Shown here: piece by piece, positions 63,670 through 64,000 of the stretch
Numbering within the stretch: position 1 is the first letter of the stretch
How the letters are laid out: each line of letters opens with the position of its first letter
Assembly (NCBI GenBank): GCA_965215315.1
Contig: CBDCDB010000008.1
Coordinates: 2,604,001-2,668,000 of the forward strand
Direction: 5' to 3'
From: Truepera sp965215315
Lineage (GTDB): Bacteria > Deinococcota > Deinococci > Deinococcales > Trueperaceae
DNA length: 64,000 nt
Translations under genes and position numbers: made by a program
The notes under the pieces: model-generated
What the model was told of the DNA's origin: nothing
Databases searched by the model: none
Seen by the model: only the letters and a program-made list of their open reading frames with translations

Positions 63670-64000
63670 CTCGTCCTCCAGCTTGGGTCCGGCTCTAGGC
63701 CACCACCGCTCGCATACTTGCAGATCCGGCCTTAACGGCTCAGGATGCTGGTTCGGAGTCTTGGTGATGGGTTGAGCAGGCCTATCTCAGGTACGAGCTC
63801 AAACGCTCAGGTTCGGAGTCGGCCTTACTCTTGACCCGCACTCAACATACAAGTTCGGGGTTTATAGCAGAGCCGGTAGCTGGGCCACCTCTTTTGGAAG
63901 ACGGATCGAGGGCTTTTTAGGTTGAAGTGTATAAGCGATCAGACCGGCGATCAGATTAACAGCAAAGTTAGCGGGGCTGCGGTGCCGGGTATGCTCGCTT
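63670..64000 (-). ncRNA. Candidate IS110 bridge-RNA region
   Basis: About 330 nt with no gene, directly 5' of the IS110 recombinase. In the IS110 group this end encodes the bridge RNA. It contains a direct repeat: GCTCAGG...GGTTCGGAGTC (63739-63762) and GCTCAGGTTCGGAGTC (about 63805-63820), plus a related GTTCGGGGT at about 63852, which could form the target and donor loops. The element's outer boundary and the RNA ends cannot be set by eye; beyond about 63890 I see nothing. Confidence 0.4.

Overview
Organism. The window reads as a chromosome segment of a Deinococcota bacterium, with G+C in the mid-50s % by eye. The best evidence is a 23S-5S-tRNA-Gly(GCC) operon with no 16S gene upstream, the split rRNA arrangement known from Thermus and relatives. 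Many genes also start 5-7 nt after a TANNNT -10 box, so they should be leaderless, which is common in Deinococcus. I cannot fix the genus. Gene density is high, with many 4-nt ATGA overlaps. Two words are strikingly over-represented: the palindrome CTCGAG (about 125 copies by hand count) and TTTACGG/CCGTAAA.

Layout. 0-2 kb: a small unknown gene and a decayed restriction-modification pair. 1.9-6.6 kb: a SAM-I riboswitch controlling a MetF-like reductase and metH. 6.5-9.2 kb: an MFS exporter, a luciferase-like oxidoreductase and a tiny basic protein. 9.2-12.7 kb: tRNA-Gly, 5S and 23S rRNA (minus) with a clear promoter. 13-23.8 kb: housekeeping genes (ppk, OsmC, 5-formyl-THF cyclo-ligase, thioesterase, mutM, hisA, SPFH protein, quinone oxidoreductase, MFS, DUF1345 protein). 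24-27.2 kb: an accessory patch with a secreted nuclease lipoprotein next to a SUKH (SMI1/KNR4) immunity-like protein, then an M8-type metalloprotease lipoprotein. 27.5-31.5 kb: hemA-hemC-hemD-hemB. 31.5-35.2 kb: a large lipoprotein and a two-component system. 35.3-42.5 kb: a broken vapBC, then a minus-strand RiPP cluster. 42.8-47.3 kb: hemE, a P450, hemF and hemH, which with hemABCD cover most of the route from glutamyl-tRNA to heme. 47.3-49.7 kb: a Uma2-like gene and a second vapBC split by an IS630 element. 49.8-62.6 kb: a lone type IIG/ISP restriction enzyme, malate synthase, msrA, an MMPL exporter and an ABC/FtsX exporter. 62.7-64 kb: an IS110-family element whose upstream non-coding end probably carries a bridge RNA.

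Most notable. The RiPP cluster (36.1-42.5 kb) has a lasso-type RRE protein (B1), a lasso-type leader peptidase (B2), an HPr-kinase-like protein, a radical SAM enzyme, a nucleotidyltransferase and a 49-residue precursor, but no lasso cyclase. The precursor leader matches the lasso spacing rules (Tyr-17, Pro-14, Leu-12, Thr-2). The predicted 9-residue core, QTFFGSFSP, has no Asp, Glu or Cys, so it cannot be a lasso peptide. The precursor, mutM, the MetF-like gene and possibly vapB appear to start on AUA or AUC codons. Part of the cluster looks damaged or phase-variable: an amber codon in the nucleotidyltransferase, a C-tract frameshift in the LRR lipoprotein, and a MITE-like insertion.
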